A stretch of DNA of 35,568 nt from positions 4,871,248 through 4,906,815 of the forward strand of contig BFEA01000010.1 of the NCBI GenBank assembly GCA_003427395.1, read 5' to 3'. The notes below the pieces were generated by a model, which saw only the letters and a program-made list of their open reading frames with translations, was not told the DNA's origin and did not search any database. The DNA is from Chara braunii (lineage: Eukaryota > Streptophyta > Charophyceae > Charales > Characeae). Positions within the stretch are counted from its first letter, which is position 1, and each line of letters opens with the position of its first letter. Both the position numbers and the translations under genes were made by a program. Shown one piece after another: positions 1 through 10,949 of the stretch.

Positions 1-50
1 GGCTCGGTGGGTAGGTGCTTGGAGTGGCTCAGTGGGTAGGTGCTTGGAGT
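1..50. repeat. 25-bp tandem repeat, two copies
   Basis: Two 25-bp units at 1-25 and 26-50 differ by one base, and a third begins at 51 and diverges after about 6 bases. Each unit contains a tRNA A-box-like string, but no B box follows, so I do not call a tRNA or SINE. The array may continue to the left of the window. Confidence 0.8.
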
Positions 51-228
51 GGCTCGATCGGTATCGTTACCCTAAGTCTTCTAAAGAAGACAGCCACGTA
101 GTCCGGATCTCGTCGAGCATCCAGACAACCGTCTTAGGCGAGAGGATGGACATTCCTGTACAGCTTACGGATAACCAAAATAATTATATTATCCAACAAG
201 GATGCAATCATGATACCTTGCTCATTAC

Positions 229-482
229 ATTTATAAACATGAAGTTTAATAAGTAAGGATCCCAACACACTTACGCACAGGGTTCCCGGATGTGTGTGCC
301 TATCGTTATTTCAACTTATTCGTTTATGAAGTTTAACAAGAATGGATCCCAACACACTTCCGCACAGGGTTCCTAGCACATTTATGAAGTTTAACAAGTA
401 TGGGTCTCAGCACGCTTCCGCATTTGGGATCTCATTTATAAAGTTTAACAAGTACGGATCTCAGCACGCTTCTGCATGCGGT
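229..482. repeat. Degenerate minisatellite, about four units
   Basis: Four diverged units share a GAAGTTTAACAAG-like start, then GGATCCCAACACACTTCCGC and a GGGTTCC-like end. The GAAGTTTAA anchor falls near 241, 328, 386 and 440, so spacing varies from 54 to 87 bp. No coding potential is evident. Confidence 0.8.
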
Positions 483-1420
483 TAAGCCCTGGATGGGCGT
501 GCTTACGTTGCTTAGGCTGCAGCCAAAAATGAATTCGTTAGAAAGATGATACAATATAATGTCTTATTTTAACGGATAACATGTTGGGACTTCTCAGAGG
601 ACTATCAAAGCAAAGGAGGAGGAAATGCGAGGATTAGGCTCCTCGGAAGGCCTAAGGGGGCCCATGATGCAAGTGTGCCCGGCCTAACAAATCACAAGAG
701 GCCCAATGTTGTCAATTTTGTATTTGGGGTTTAGGTAGCTGTGTCACGTTAGTTGGTTGACGGAACCCAGGAACTGAGCACCAAAGATTTTCCATGGCCT
801 TCTAGGCCTTTTTTGAAGTGCAGGCCTCGGGCCACATTCGCGGCAGTATACACAAACAGTTGGGAGAAGCTTCTGGGTGCAGGCCCAGCCCAGCCAGGTC
901 GAAGGTCAGGCAGACTCTTTCCATATAGGAAAGAGCTCGCTGCCTGGAGGCCCATTCAAGCACTTACCAGTTTGCGGCGGCGCTGTTGGAGCGGACGATC
1001 GCGTGCTGCTGCTAGCGCTAGGGGCGAGGTGTTGTGCACGTGCGGGCGTGTGGGAAGAAGGGCACAGTTGAGGGCAGCGCCATAGCCCAACTTCCATAGC
1101 TAGCTGGGCTTGAATAACAACAAGGCGCAGTCGTGGTCTTCGGGTGTACAGAGGGAAGATAAGGAAGAAAGACGAGTGAGAGAGAGATGAGGATGATGAT
1201 GTGAGGGCTCATACCTGGTATTGGCGATGGTGTGCATTGGGCGACATCTTCATGTACTTCGGTGGCTGCTGACGTCAACAGTTGCATTGTCAATTCATAG
1301 GCAGATAGTAGCTGTGTTGGGGAGTAGTTTGGGTGCCGAGCGCCAAGTAGGGGGAAGGGCTTGGTCTCTGATGTTGGTGTTGACGAGAGCAAGCTCTCGT
1401 TGACATTAAGTTTCAGTTTT
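483..1420. other. Unassigned sequence without a supported gene
   Basis: Only short ORFs occur on both strands, with no recognisable domain. TGTTGGGACTTC near 583 could be an LTR start, but no matching end, PPT or PBS was found. Most of the segment gives no usable signal. Confidence 0.5.
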
Positions 1421-1552
1421 TGGATTCTCCATTGGTGTAACATTGGTGCAATACTGCTTTCTGGACACCGTGAGACGTTTTGGCTTGCAATGTTTGGATT
1501 CTCCATTGGTGTAACATTGGTGCAATATTGCTTTCTGGACACTGTGAGACTT
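1421..1552. repeat. Direct duplication, 74-bp spacing
   Basis: A segment of about 57 bp beginning TGGATTCTCCATTGG and ending GTGAGAC occurs at 1421 and again at 1495, with only a couple of differences. The copies are separated by a 17-bp spacer. The low divergence points to a recent local duplication. Confidence 0.9.
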
Positions 1553-1871
1553 ACTGGAATTATTCTGTGAAATTATTTTTGCAATGAACCCTGTCTGTAA
1601 GATACTCGCCAGAGGTCGAAATACAGAGTCACTCAACTCTGAACAATGTCTCCAACAATCATTAATGTGATCTCTGATACAATGTTTGGTTTCCAGTAGA
1701 CGAAGAGAGTGGAGGGGGAATAGACAGATTAGAAGGTGGAAGAGATGGTAATTATCACTGACCACAAAGCGAGTAGCCCAACAGTTCCCACTCCTTCTTC
1801 GAGCGTCCCTTCTCCTCCACGTCAGCAAAAAAGTATCCAATAGCGAGCTTGACAGATCGTGATCGCATCGA

Positions 1872-1887
1872 TGTGCCACGTGGCACA
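1872..1887. promoter_or_regulatory. 16-bp perfect palindrome with a G-box core
   Basis: TGTGCCACGTGGCACA is its own reverse complement and contains the plant G-box GCCACGTGGC, a bZIP/bHLH target class. A related GCCACGTCATC string (G/C hybrid-box type) lies near 2094. No gene start could be linked to either, so a regulatory role is conjecture. Confidence 0.35.
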
Positions 1888-2734
1888 GTTCTCTCGTGAA
1901 GACATTGGAGACAATCAGCAGCGCACAGTATCGTCATCAACCACAGGTAAGTATCCCGTTCCCTCCCAATCATCCACAGATCCCGATCTCCCTCCTTGTG
2001 GCGTTCAACTCAGCAATGTAGACAATGTGACAAATGCCACGCCGGAAATGAAGATAGAGTGGCATGCGCCACATCAGCAATGTCGAAGACAGCGTGACCT
2101 TGCGCCACGTCATCACAGGGTTGCACCAAAGTAGAAAGGCGTCAGCGTGCAGCAACAGTCTTGCGTCGTCGTCCACAGTGTCAGCGTACAGCCAACGTGA
2201 AGCCAGCGTCCAACCAGCTTCAAGCCAACCTCCAACTAGCGTCAAAGCAACATAGCAACTCTGAATGTTGACTCCCTGGAGGCCACGCCTTATGTAATGT
2301 TTGACGAGGCTGACCCACCTCAGGTCTCCCACCCATGGTGGCTCAGATTGACTCATAGGCGAGGGCCTAAATTGCATACAGTTGCAGACTTCCACTTGGT
2401 CCTGATGCTGTCTTGGTACCTGCATACAAACAAGTGTGGGTGTCTGACTGGCAGCCTGGGCTGGGTACATGCAGACTTTGACTCTTGGGCTGTTGACCAA
2501 AGTCAATTGTCGGGCACAAAGGCCCCGGGCCAATCCAAGGGTTTTCTTCCTCTTGGCCCTTGTGGTCTCAGACCGGGGTAGCGGCCTGTGTGTGGCCTTA
2601 GGCCACTTTCGAGCATATTGAGCGGGGTATTGCATTTTTATTATTTTGCAAATTCCACTTCTTGAAAATGCGAATTATTCCGTGAATTTATTTTCTTGAA
2701 ATTCTTGGAATCTTTTTCGGTGATTCATTTTTCT
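1888..2734. other. Unassigned sequence, AGC/CAAC-rich in part
   Basis: No ORF with a recognisable domain is present. From 2138 to 2255 there are many loose GTCAGCGT and CCAAC-type words, suggesting a decayed short-period repeat. The rest, up to the poly-T at 2736, shows nothing I can name. Confidence 0.5.
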
Positions 2735-2782
2735 TATTTTTTTTTTAAGCTGGGAACCGGGCCCGGTGTCCCTTACAACATT
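2735..2782 (-). mobile_element. 3' end of a truncated LINE copy
   Basis: A T-run near 2736-2746 is followed by a block (2750-2782) that matches the block directly behind the long poly-T of the big LINE (4470-4506). Both read CTGGRAAMCGGGYCC, then GTCCCTTAC, then AACATT. A poly-A tail on the minus strand plus a shared 3' UTR indicates a second, 5'-truncated insertion of a related LINE. Its upstream extent is unclear because 2783-3850 has no recognisable LINE coding remains. Confidence 0.45.
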
Positions 2783-3119
2783 AGGTGGGGCCCTCAGCAC
2801 GCAATGCATCATCGGCCAAGCACATCGAGGGCACCACTAGATTTCACCCCTCAATCAACTCCACAACCAACTCCACGGCCACTACCACTGAAAAATCAAC
2901 GAAAATTATCAGCAAAATCTAAGTTCATCATAAAAAAACTCTAATCACAACAGTCGTGACAACCCTAATTTAGTGACCTAAATTCCACCAACCATGAAAA
3001 GAAAACCATACGCAAAAAGCAATCAAAACCACAGAAAAGAACCAACGGTCAGCGCTACTTGATCACGTCCTCTATTCATCCAGAGTTACTACCAACCCCT
3101 GCCAATCCGCCCGGCCACC

Positions 3120-3600
3120 CGCGCGGCAGGGGTCTGTGCCCACAGGCCCCAAACTGCTGACAGAGACCCCGCAAACCCACCCACCTCCTTGCGATTCAAA
3201 GCAGATAGCACCTCCCCACACTCTTCATAGAAAAACACCAACTCCCACAACGATGCTGTTTTCACTAACCAGGGGATTGCCCCGGCTCTCGCGCGGCAGG
3301 GGCCAAAAAGCCCCGCAAAACCCACTCACTTACTCACAATTTAGTGTAAGCCCCTCCCTCAATTCTGCATATACCCCCTACGGATGCTTCCCCACCCTCC
3401 ATGACGAAGCCCCAGTAGAGCAATGCTCACCATTCTGCCTCAAGAATTCAGATGATAGCAGGACACCAGCCTATTAAGATGAAATGAATACTTGACCCAA
3501 ATTCAACGTCTCAGCGGTAATACCCTACCTCCAGGCTCTCACGCGGCAGGGGTCAAAGCCCCCACAAACCCATCCACCTCCTCGCGATTTAGGGAAAACC
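3120..3600. repeat. Three degenerate copies of a GC-rich unit
   Basis: The string GCGCGGCAGGGG (ACGCGGCAGGGG in the third copy) followed by CCCC-CAAACCCA and a CTCCTCGCGATTTA-like end occurs near 3121, 3291 and 3541. Spacing is irregular, at 170 and 250 bp. A weaker relative may lie near 4150. Between and around the copies (2783-3850) I see no gene. Confidence 0.6.
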
Positions 3601-3851
3601 ATTTCCACTAATCTGCAGCTTCTCACATGGAAACCCCACCACCCACCATAATGGCGTTTCTACAGAGCGGCACTCTCTCTTTCATTTCATCGCATGCAAA
3701 AACGCTACACAAAAATCACAGCAAATTACGACAATTATTATCCAAACGACGAACAAGGAAAACACCAAAGATCACACAAATTGCCTCAACCCTAGTCTAA
3801 TACAAACATAGACTATCAAACTATAACTGAAGGCCCACCACTCTTACATGC

Positions 3852-3854
<3 letters not shown>

Positions 3855-3910
<56 letters not shown>

Positions 3911-3911
3911 N

Positions 3912-3965
<54 letters not shown>
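3855..3965. repeat. (TC)n microsatellite containing one N
   Basis: This is an uninterrupted TC dinucleotide run of about 110 bp with a single N at 3911. The N inside a simple repeat suggests two contig ends joined there, so the true length is unknown. Confidence 0.98.
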
Positions 3966-3967
<2 letters not shown>

Positions 3968-4412
3968 GCCCTAACACGGGCCACGCCAGGTAAGAACACC
4001 CAATCCACGAAGTCGATGTGCGCTCCTGGAGATCGTAAACGAAATCCCCGCATGCCTCCACTGTGCAGCGAACATGAGAAGTCCAACAACAATCTCCTGT
4101 AGCTCCTGTCTCCCTCACCTTCACGGGCTGACCCTGACAACGGTGTCAAGGCCGGAGACCCCCGCAAAAACCTCCATATCAAAGATCGAGGGGCATAGCC
4201 CCCAATCGGTCTCATCAGGTATGATGCAGCGTCCGGATCCCACCCGCCGATGACCCCCACATATAACTCTCTCCTTCCTCCATCGAACTAGGAATCCTGA
4301 CAGAAGTCAAGTGAGACCAGCAATGACCAGGAGCATGTCACGGCTCCCTCGACACACCCCCCTAACACCCCAGTGTTCTTCCCTGCATCGCCATGGTCAC
4401 GCCAATGCCATG
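3966..4412. other. Unassigned flank of the LINE 3' end
   Basis: No supported gene. This is the sequence the LINE poly-A tail abuts; it ends in GCCAATGCCATG. I looked for that word beyond the LINE 5' end (12722 onward) as a target-site duplication and did not find it. Confidence 0.5.
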
Positions 4413-4939
4413 TTTTTTTTTTTTTTTTTTTTTTTTTCCCTTCGATCTATTGGTGGGGAGTAACACCTGCTGGAAAACGGGTCCAGCGTCCCTTACATAT
4501 AACATTGAATGAACAGAGTGCCAATCCAAAACCCTCTTATCCTAGTAAGGCGCTTTTGTGGTCCTAGAACTCCAGATGCCTCTTCAGTCATACAGAATGA
4601 GCGCCAGAACGAAGTGATTAACCTAGCATCTATCTCCACACCCACCTATCTAATAAAGCCGCCTAACCTCCCTCTTCCCCCCCAAACCATCCTACATCCA
4701 CCAGGGTCAGTGCAGAAGGAGGAAAAGGGTCAGAGAAAAACTCAGGTGATCTCAAAGAAGCTCCTGGCTGGATGTCAAACCAGTTGTGGAAGGTGATCTG
4801 GTAGTCTCGCTTAAAGGTCACCTGATCCCCTTCCCCTCCTGGCCATACCACCCTCCCCAGTTTCTCCCCTGATGCATCCCCTAACCATTCCAAACTGAAT
4901 TTCAAGATTCTCTCTCTGATATCGTTTTTTAGTTTAAAT

Positions 4940-5574
4940 TCAATAATTTGAATTTTCGTCTTTTCCCATTGAGATCTGATTTCGGATTGAACAAATTGTT
5001 GAATTATGTCTACCCCCTCTTGTTTTCCAATTATGAATTCCTTCCATGACGCTTATACATCTCTTCTGCCACAATGCCCATAGCACCGCTTTCCTGCCTA
5101 AATGGAATAAGTTTTGTTGAAATTCAGACAGCTCAATCAATGCAGGAATCCAGTGCCCAAGGAGAATAGCCCTCCACTCCCATGGTCAGTCTATGTCTGT
5201 CAGTCTTCTTCATACGCAGTCCCATAATCGCCAAAGTAATACAGAGTTTGGGCATTGTAGGAAGACATGCTCAATTGTTTCTCTGATCTTCCTACTTGGG
5301 AAGGCTTGGACATATGATTTGCACCATGGTACTGCCTTACCCTTTTGTTGAAAAGAAGAGTGGTCTATTAACCAATCATTTGTGGTAGGCATCTGTGTAT
5401 TATTTGCCACTGTAGGGACGCAAACTTGGTTGGCCTCTCTCTGAGGCCTTTGCACCACCTCACTGGTTTGACCAGGTCCTTGTTTATGTTTAGTTGTCTA
5501 TACCATCTTTCTTGTAACATTTCTGGGACCTCCATTTTAGGACGTAGTAGCCTATAGGAAGCCTTTACACTCAA
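4940..5574 (-). pseudogene. LINE ORF2 C-terminus, zf-RVT-like domain
   Basis: Three overlapping frames on the minus strand carry the end of ORF2. The first (5574 downward) has SVKASYRLL and a W-Q-I-I-H-R-C-L-P string typical of the start of a zf-RVT domain. The next (5458-5210) continues with PWCKSY, then ETIEHVFLQCPN and LLWRLW, the H and C positions expected in zf-RVT. The last (5140-4940) has RKAVLWALWQKR, typical of the final residues of plant LINE ORF2. At least two frameshifts separate these pieces. The domain probably binds nucleic acid during target-primed reverse transcription; that role is known for the family, not seen here. Confidence 0.8.
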
Positions 5575-5817
5575 GGATTGTAGTCTTAGGGGTTTCTTTC
5601 TCTTGTTTAGTCACCATACCCATTCAGCTAGGTCTGAGGGAAGCTCCGGTATGAGTATCTGAGGTAGAAAAAAATTCCACCCTTTTGTTTCCGTACAGTA
5701 TATGACTCTTATCCTAAACAATTTCTCAAAGTGTGAGAAGATGATCCTGTCTAGATCCTTCTTAGAAATTTTATTGTCTTTTTGGATCTTTAAAATATTG
5801 ACCAGGGCTCCTCCTTC

Positions 5818-6569
5818 TTATACATCCATGATTTGTCCTATTGACTTGGCTCCATCCTTACGATTTATACACACCCAGTCTGCTGTTCGAAACACCGGGC
5901 TTTTTTTAAGCAGCATTGTCCAGACCAAGGGAATAGATGAAGTGATTTCTTCCAAATTATTCATTAGATTGTGTGCATATTTAATCCCTTTTCTGAACAT
6001 TTCTGCAGTCTTCCAAGTTTTCCTCGCCGGGTCCACAAATCCTTAACTCTTACTACTCCATGTTTGACCCAATTCAACCAAGGGGATTCCGAGCTTATAA
6101 AAACTCTGCCATTATGGCCAGTAACCCATCTGTTACCAAAAAGAGGTTGATGTAAGACTTCCTAGAATCTTTCAGGTATAGCCTTATCTGGTAAGGGCAT
6201 CTCCGGCCAAATTTTCAATAGGTTAACCCAAAAGTCGTCCAGTCTAAGATCCTTCTTGGCCTCACCTCTCGCCCCTGTGTCGGTGTGATGCATTCGGGTA
6301 TGAGGAATAGACCAATATATATCTTCTACCCATGTCAAGGGATGTACTTCCTCCGTGGTTTGAGGCGCCAATCTACGAATCTGTTTCAGTGCCAGATCCC
6401 GCCATGGAATGTTTGTAGTTAGAATTAAACGTTTGACCACTTGAAGAGCCAAAGCCTGACATTGTGTTTTTGGGTCAATAAGTCCAGTCCCTCCTTTGGT
6501 CTTTGGCTGGATGAAGTCTTCCAAGCAACTTTTGGAATTACATGTGGTAATTCGTGATCCCCTCGCCAA
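5818..6569 (-). pseudogene. LINE ORF2 region between RT and zf-RVT
   Basis: The fragment at 6569-6162 contains CLEDFIQPKTKGGTGLIDP followed by a helix-rich stretch, the usual K-x-GG-x-GL motif found after the RT fingers/palm/thumb in LINE ORF2. The fragment at 6036-5818 continues with WKTAEMFRKG and KDGAKSIGQ and lies in another frame. An overlapping frame at 6619-6425 supplies the preceding residues (DIQRQLSTFLWRGD, where LWRG is a familiar LINE signature). The pieces order correctly on the minus strand, so they are one broken ORF. Confidence 0.8.
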
Positions 6570-6745
6570 AGGAAGGTTGAAAGCTGTCTTTGTATATCTT
6601 TTGTGGGCTTCCTACTCAAAGGTCACAACAATGATTTGTACCAAATCGAAGTCAGCACCACACTATTAATTATCAGTGTTCTTCCAAAGATTGAAGTGTG
6701 CTTATTCTTCCATACCTTCATTTTTTCCAGCGCCGGAGAAGAAAT

Positions 6746-7757
6746 TCATATATTATTAGAGTTCGGTTTCCCTTTTGATGTGAGAATTATCCCTAACACC
6801 CTTATGGGTGCTTCTAAAGGGACCCATTTAATCTTAGGAAGCTTTGGAGGTATCACCCCTTGTGAATGAATCCACCAACCTAATGTTTTATTCCCCCAAT
6901 TGACTAACATATCCGATAAGGCCGAAAATCTATCGATTATTGCCTTAATTTCCTCGAAATTAGTTTTGGAGGCCTCCATCATGATTGTCAAAATATCCGC
7001 CAACATGGAGTAGATTGAAATCGCCTCTTTAGGAAGGTTGGCTATCCTCAACCGCTGAATGTTAGGGTTTTCCCTCAAGTTTATTCCTAATGCTTCCATG
7101 ATGATAACGAAAAGGAAGGGAACTAAGGGATCTCCCTGACTGATCTCTGAAGAGGGATCTCTGGCGACAGTAAGTCATTCACTTGAACCCTGGTAATGAC
7201 ATTTGAGTGCAGGATTTGGATTCATCTCCTAATTTTAGGTCCAAAATCTAACTAGTTAAACATGCTTCCATAAAACGTTAGTCAACATGATCGTATGCCT
7301 TTTCGAAATCTATAAATACAAAGGCCGCATTGCTCTGATTTTGTCTCGATAACTTAATCGTTTCATTGATCAGCAGCACATCATCCTGTATATTTCTCCC
7401 ATGAATAAACCCTGTTTGAGTAGGGTGAATGATGTCGGTCATTACATGAATGAATCTGTTAGCTATGGTCTTAGCTAGCATTTTATAGACCACAGTTAAT
7501 AAAGTGATTGGTCTATAATTCCTTATGTTTGTCTTATCTCTCTTTTTGTACAAAAGGGTTATAATTCCTTGACCCACAATCTCTCTCATACATCCTGATT
7601 CCTGAACCTGTTTGTAGTACTCCATGAGATCTTCTGCCAGGTTTGCCCACATTACCTCCCAGAACTCCTTAGGCAGACCATCTATCCCTGGGGTTTTGTC
7701 TTCATCCATTTGCAGTAGGGCAGTCCAGATTTCTTCTTTGGTGATTGGAGCATCCAA
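6746..7757 (-). pseudogene. LINE reverse transcriptase domain, inactive
   Basis: The part at 7757-7278 carries early RT blocks in order: KTPGIDGLP, LLYKKRDK with NYRPITLL, QTGFIHGRNI, and the catalytic FIDFEKAYD block (motif A, Asp retained). It ends in a stop just after that. The second part (about 7180-6746, another frame) contains QGDPLVPFLF (motif B, near 7128-7139) and then SMLADILTI where Y/F-A-D-D is expected (motif C, near 6992-7003). The second catalytic Asp is Ile and the aromatic is Leu, so polymerase activity should be lost. About 100 bp between the two parts holds further stops. Confidence 0.9.
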
Positions 7758-8091
7758 TTTTTCTTTTTGTTCTGGAGTTAATTTCTGTGTAAGAGGTTCC
7801 AGAAAGTTCCTTGTTTTTGGTCCGACATCGCAGGATCAATCATGGATGTATAAAGGTTTTTGAAAAAATCGTAAGCTACTTTTAAGCTACTAGCCGATGA
7901 GACCGGTTCCAGGTGTGGAGATAACCTGGGATAAATCAGAGCTTCTATATTCGTCCTTTAAACGCTTGTTTTAGCAAGGGCAAAGAAAAACGAGTCCATT
8001 TGACCTTCTGACTAGTGTTTGCATAATTTACTTGTGATGAGATAACCCTGCCACCTATTTTGGGCTAGGGTGAAAAGTTGATTCCTGAGTT

Positions 8092-9150
8092 CTAGTATGT
8101 CTTCTGATGTATGGTTCCCAAATGATCCTGTTGTTGGTGTTTAAGTATTTTCTCATGAATCTCCATTTCTTGTTCGTGTCTCCGTTTAGCAACTGTTTTT
8201 GAAAATTTGTCGCATTTTTTTGCTAAGAAGCATAGTCCACAGTTGAACCAGAAAATGTAGGATTCCTGCTTATCTTTCGTGGTTTGCCAACATTTCCATA
8301 CATCCTGAATGTAATTTTTAAAGTTCGTTCTTTTTAGGAGGGAGGAGTTGAGTTTGTAAAAGTTTCTTCCTCTATCCGGTTTCTCCCTAAAGGTCAGTAG
8401 AATGGCATACATCTTGTGATCTGCGCCTGGCCACGGACTTTGAGGGAAGATATTTACTCCTACTGGTGCATGATCTAAATCCTCTGACATGAGTATTAAA
8501 TCTATTCTAGATCTAGATTGATTAGGAGCACCCGTATTCCTGATACACGTGAATAATCGTTCTTGTGGAAAAAACCTGCGGTAAGCGTCATATAGATTTT
8601 CATCTACACATAGTTGTTGGATAATGATTTTGTCCTCCTCTATATAGGCAGGGCATGGTGACAAAATTTTCCATCTGTCCAACCATCTATCCGGTGTCGC
8701 ATTGAAATCCCCTGCCATTATAATTGGGATACCATTCGATATATGACTCTGAATATCGTTAAAGAATTGTTTGCGTTCTTGTACCTCATTTGGACCATAT
8801 ATATTAAATACGCACACGATTTCTATTTCCAACATTACCAGTGTTGAAACTCATCTTCCGTTCTCCTGATCTGCTTCCCAATGAATCACCTCCGCCCTGG
8901 AGTCTGGAGGAACTCATATGGCTACCCCTGCAGATCCGTTACGTGTTGCGTGGGCTTGGAACCTCTGGTGGGGCCATATCAGATTGTGTGCTCGATTGTG
9001 AACTGGAGAGTCCATGAGGTGAGTCTCTTGTATATATATCAGATTCGGCCATGATCTTCCTCCTACACCTTGAAATTGTTCTATGACCGATCTTCTCTTG
9101 AATGCATTGGCTGTGGCCAGACAGTTAACATTAAGAGACCTTAAATCCAA
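8092..9150 (-). pseudogene. LINE APE-type endonuclease domain
   Basis: This is the start of ORF2. The fragment 9150-8914 begins MDLRSLNVNCLA and holds IYIQETHL, matching the Asn and Glu metal-binding positions of exonuclease III-like endonucleases. A frameshift near 8840-8910 leads to 8835-8092, with NIYGPN, AGDFNATP, SRIDLILMS and GADHKM, the later catalytic Asp/Asn and Asp-His positions. All signature residues of the fold appear present, so only frame integrity is broken. In this family the enzyme nicks the target DNA to prime reverse transcription. A linker rich in basic and charged residues follows, leading to RT. Confidence 0.9.
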
Positions 9151-9222
9151 ATCCGCTGTCCCCGTGACCCTTTGCTAGGATGGATTTTTTCCGTACAAAG
9201 TTTGTATTGCATCCATCCTTCG

Positions 9223-9805
9223 TCAACTCGAAGGGAGATGACTGATCAATAACCTCACCCATCCTCCTCCTTCTAATGAAGTCGAAGAGGTGAGCAGTCC
9301 GTTGCTAAGAATAGAGCATAGGAAAGATGATACCTCCGCAACCGACCATACTACATTAGACTTAATCTTTAGCTGTTGTAGTTCTAGTAGAGCCGCATGG
9401 GAATACCATCTAAGCCCGACTTCCTTATTATCCTCAAATTTCACAAATGTATCACGCTTGGCCATCTTAGCCTGATCCCCCATTAGTGTGTGCGTAGCTT
9501 GGGGTCCTGAGTCGTAATGTTTTGACAGAAAATCATGCAGGTCTCTTTTAGTAATCAACGTGTGTGGTCCATCCTCTTAATGTCATTCCCCCGTACTGAT
9601 CCTGTCCTATTGGGGAAAGACCAACTTCCCACTTCCCATTTTTCTTTCGTACTTGGATCACTAAGTTTCCTCTGGGAGAAGGTAAACCTGCAATATAACC
9701 CTTTTCTAATGCATGACGTATTTTTATCATTTTGCCTGGATCCGCTCCTTCTTTCACACTGATCTTGGGTGATCCTTTTTTGTGGGAATCTGAATTCTCA
9801 ATCAT
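9223..9805 (-). pseudogene. LINE ORF1 C-terminal part, unknown domain
   Basis: Two overlapping frames (9805-9548 and 9558-9223) sit between the acidic part of ORF1 and the endonuclease. The first has a Lys/Gly-rich stretch with GNLVIQVRKKNGKW and ends LRGWTTHVDY. The second continues with RDLHDFLSKHYDSGPQ and DTFVKFEDNKEVGLRWYSHAAL. A one-base shift joins them in an orderly way, so they were probably one ORF. I do not recognise the domain. Composition and position suggest the end of ORF1, not a separate gene. Confidence 0.5.
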
Positions 9806-9841
9806 TTCTTCTCCCTTTGTTACCTCTTCCGCTTCTATTTT

Positions 9842-10780
9842 TTACTTTCCTGGTTGTGAAGAGGAATAACGTTGGTCTTCTTCACCTATTTCCACCACCA
9901 TTATACCCTCCTTCCTTTCATCAGTTGTAGTTGAATCCTTGTTGTTCATTGATACGTCGATCACCCGACTTTCGTCCTGTTTTGAATCATCCCCCTCATT
10001 GATAAAGCCCTTCTTTGGGGATGAAATTGGTGGCTGAAACATTCCTGCCACAATGTTCACGATCCTCTGGCTTATTCTTGACCAGCTGGCTCCTTCGGGT
10101 AGACCTTGCTCCAATACCTGGTTGAGACTGGGACTACTACTTAGTAGGTTAAGGTGTCGGATGTACGAAGTATCCCAAAATTCAACTGAGCCGTCCCCAT
10201 ATCGAATCTTTAGGGTTTTAATTAACCATTCAGTCAACTGTTTCAGCCAATTATCTTCAGAGCAATTTGAATTCTCTTGTGTGTTTGCCTCTCTCATTTC
10301 AAGGTCTTCTTCTGGTGAAGGAGAATCCACTTCCATTGGTGTTGGACCAAATCCTCCCAGGAACGGGTTTGCGGTCCTTTCTTCCTTCTCTGTGTGCTCC
10401 TTTTTTGGTTCCTCCTCCACCATTTCGTCTGTTTCTGCTACCGGGACCACTTGTTCCACTCCGCCTATCTTGTTTTGTGAGGATGTTGTTATTATTATAT
10501 TGAGGTTAGTGTCCTTACTTGGCCCAGTGATTTGTTTCCTTTTCCTTTTTTTCCTTTCCCCTCCCTCTTGTTCTTCATTAACTGCAATACCAAATGGGGA
10601 TTTGATCATGAGGGCACCTTCCTTTTCCTTATCATTTTTCCTTTCTGTCTCCATATTTGATCCTTCCTCCTCTTCGAGTAAGAAAAAGGAGCCCCTATTT
10701 CCTTGAATTACATAATCGGTAGGTTTTGGTTCTGGTACAGTATTCCTTCCATCATTGACTGCTTTCCCACCTTTAAGCAC
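9842..10780 (-). pseudogene. LINE ORF1 acidic linker and helical segment
   Basis: An open frame of 312 residues lies on the minus strand. The first half is very rich in Glu, Lys and Asp (LLEEEEGSN, KNDKEKEG, ERKKRKRKQ, EEEPKKEHTEKEE) and looks disordered. A basic KKRKRKQ run could act as a nuclear localisation signal. The second half (residues about 180-250) has a Trp- and Leu-rich stretch, WLKQLTEWLIKTLKIRYGDG, likely helical. It follows the CCHC knuckle fragment in gene order, so I read it as the ORF1 middle, unusually long for a LINE ORF1. Confidence 0.55.
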
Positions 10781-10949
10781 CGGTCTCCATTGTTGTTGGA
10801 TTAAAGACCCTTTTCCCTTACTCTAAGAGGCTGGTGCTCCTTTTGCCTCCTGCTGAGCAGCTGTTCCCCTTCCCCCAAAGGTGGAGGTACCCTGTGTCCC
10901 ATCATCTACCAGTGACTCAGATGTTGTTCTATGGTTACTTTGAGGGGAT

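Noticed and set aside
1-60. tRNA or tRNA-derived SINE head
   Set aside because: An A-box-like TGGCTCAGTGGGTAG is present, but no B box or cloverleaf follows, and the string is simply repeated every 25 bp.
1211-1235. Initiator-Met tRNA primer-binding site
   Set aside because: CTGGTATTGG resembles the first bases of the usual PBS only weakly, and no LTR end abuts it.
1018-1879. Minus-strand ORFs of 157-174 codons
   Set aside because: They cross the 74-bp duplication (1421-1552), translate it as a repeated peptide, and show no domain.
1970-2635. 221-codon minus-strand ORF
   Set aside because: Longest in its area but without recognisable domain, homologous neighbour or convincing start; likely chance.
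3844-4260. Arg/Glu repeat protein on the minus strand
   Set aside because: The repeat is only the (TC)n microsatellite translated, and it contains an N.
10053-10706. 217-codon plus-strand ORF
   Set aside because: It is the shadow of the acidic LINE ORF1 segment on the other strand (Ser/Phe-rich from Glu/Lys codons).
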